Part shown: piece by piece, positions 14,484 through 15,049 of the stretch
How the letters are laid out: the number at the start of each line of letters is the position of its first letter
Position numbering within the stretch: position 1 is the first letter of the stretch
Notes under the pieces: model-generated
Seen by the model: the letters and a program-made list of their open reading frames with translations, nothing else
Database searches by the model: none
Told to the model about the DNA's origin: nothing
Source: Clostridia bacterium
GTDB taxonomy: Bacteria; Bacillota_A; Clostridia; Christensenellales; Aristaeellaceae
Reading direction: 5' to 3'
Assembly: GCA_017412025.1 (NCBI GenBank)
Contig: JAFQOY010000013.1
Coordinates: forward strand, 1-15,049
DNA length: 15,049 nucleotides
Position numbers and translations under genes: made by a program

Positions 14484-15049
14484 ATGAAGAGATTCAAACT
14501 GTTTCTGGCAATGGCTTTTCTGTCTGCCTGTATTGCGCTGGTGATATGCTATGCTTCGCCCTATGCGCCGGTGGTGGGCAATGCGCCGGAGGATATTGAG
14601 GAGATCTGGGCGATTGAGGATGCGCGCACGGAGAGCGCCGAACCGCTGGTGACGGCGCTTGAAAACAACGGCGTGCCTCTGGCGTATGACGCCGAGAAAA
14701 ATACGTTTTACTGCACGCTGGGCGTCGATAACGGCGATGAGTGGCCGCAGATTCACCTGACTGCGCCGGGCGCGCCGAATGTGCGCCTGATGTTTGCGGA
14801 CGACTATACCTACGACTGGTGCCGGGACGCCATCCGGGACGGCTATGCCTATCAGGTGATGGCGTACACGGATGCGCACTTTGCTTACTTTGATCTGGTG
14901 TTCACGGGGCTGCCGATGGTGATCATGACGGCGGAAGAGGAGATCGATACGGACGACGTGCCCGTTGAGATCGTGATATCCGCTTACGGCAGCGAGCCGC
15001 TGCGCAGCCATGCGCGCGCGCATATCCGCGGCGCATCCACACTCAGCCA
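14484..15049 (+). CDS. CotH kinase family protein, copy 5 (3' end outside window)
   Basis: The first 188 residues are present and the frame is open to the last base. It starts at ATG 14484 with a GAGGGG SD at 14470-14475, 8 nt upstream, 56 bp after copy 4. The anchor (MKRFKLFLAMAFLSACIALV) is followed by SPYAPVV as in copies 2-4, but then GNAPED replaces QPVRD before IEEIWAIEDARTES. FYCTLG, FADDYTYDWCRD and the beginning of the kinase region (HIRGASTLS) follow. Membership of the array is certain from this N-terminal similarity; the catalytic residues lie outside the window. Confidence 0.85.
   Translation, partial: MKRFKLFLAMAFLSACIALVICYASPYAPVVGNAPEDIEEIWAIEDARTESAEPLVTALENNGVPLAYDAEKNTFYCTLGVDNGDEWPQIHLTAPGAPNVRLMFADDYTYDWCRDAIRDGYAYQVMAYTDAHFAYFDLVFTGLPMVIMTAEEEIDTDDVPVEIVISAYGSEPLRSHARAHIRGASTLS

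Larger units (their letters stand above)
9431..15049 (+). repeat. Tandem paralogous gene repeat, unit about 1.67-1.70 kb
   Basis: Copies 2-5 begin at 9431, 11126, 12793 and 14484, spacings of 1695, 1667 and 1691 bp. The strongest DNA similarity is the segment coding for SPYAPVV to LENNG, at 9503-9616, 11198-11311, 12865-12978 and 14556-14672. Differences there are largely synonymous in copies 2-4, while the rest of the genes differ much more in protein sequence. This is an old, selected gene family and not a recent DNA duplication. No direct repeats or mobile-element ends flank the units. Confidence 0.8.

Noticed and set aside
14484..14560. Lipoprotein signal in copy 5 (Cys at residue 22) or copy 4 (Cys at residue 16)
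   Set aside because: The residue before each Cys is bulky (Ile or Leu) rather than Gly, Ala or Ser, so the lipobox is not satisfied.
7664..15049. Mobile element or CRISPR-like repeat explaining the repeated segments
   Set aside because: The repeats are whole genes with intact frames and own SD sites. There is no transposase, terminal inverted repeat, target duplication or short regular repeat-spacer pattern.

Overview
The window looks like the chromosome of a GC-rich member of the Clostridia (Bacillota). The signs are the end of the ribosomal-protein alpha operon (rpsD-rpoA-rplQ), an L17 with the internal insertions I recall from clostridial L17 proteins, an S4 without the zinc-binding cysteine cluster, an acetylase-type lysine pathway gene (dapH), strong SD sequences, and CotH-type kinases, a family known from spore formers. 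I cannot name the genus.

Layout. 1-2269: rpsD (its first two bases fall outside the window), rpoA and rplQ, with a hairpin-rich gap before rplQ and a terminator at 2286-2318. 2391-3833: a protein built like GMP synthase (GuaA) in which the amidotransferase Cys and His are replaced and the C-terminal XMP-binding signatures are changed; it ends at a clean terminator (3839-3868). 3869-4170: a gene-free stretch with an extended -10 promoter and a foldable leader. 4171-4986: a protein with two GNAT-like halves. 5084-5121: a terminator hairpin whose loop holds the -35 box of the next promoter. 5162-7446: dapA-dapB-dapH, three consecutive steps of lysine/diaminopimelate synthesis in one tight operon, closed by a terminator at 7454-7491.

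7544-15049: a promoter, then five consecutive same-strand genes for N-terminally membrane-anchored or exported CotH-kinase-family proteins, with gaps of 38-56 bp and no visible terminator between them. The first copy is the most divergent. Copies 2-5 repeat about every 1.67-1.70 kb and share a nearly fixed segment just after the membrane anchor. The fifth runs off the window end, so the array may be longer. Four complete copies keep the CotH landmarks (RG...K, DN/DS..NN, PWD), with differences at individual active-site positions. This array is the most unusual part of the window: it suggests a set of diversified extracytoplasmic kinases or kinase-like proteins, with no substrate gene visible here.

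All convincing genes are on the + strand. Long open frames on the - strand over the CotH array are shadows of GC-rich coding sequence.
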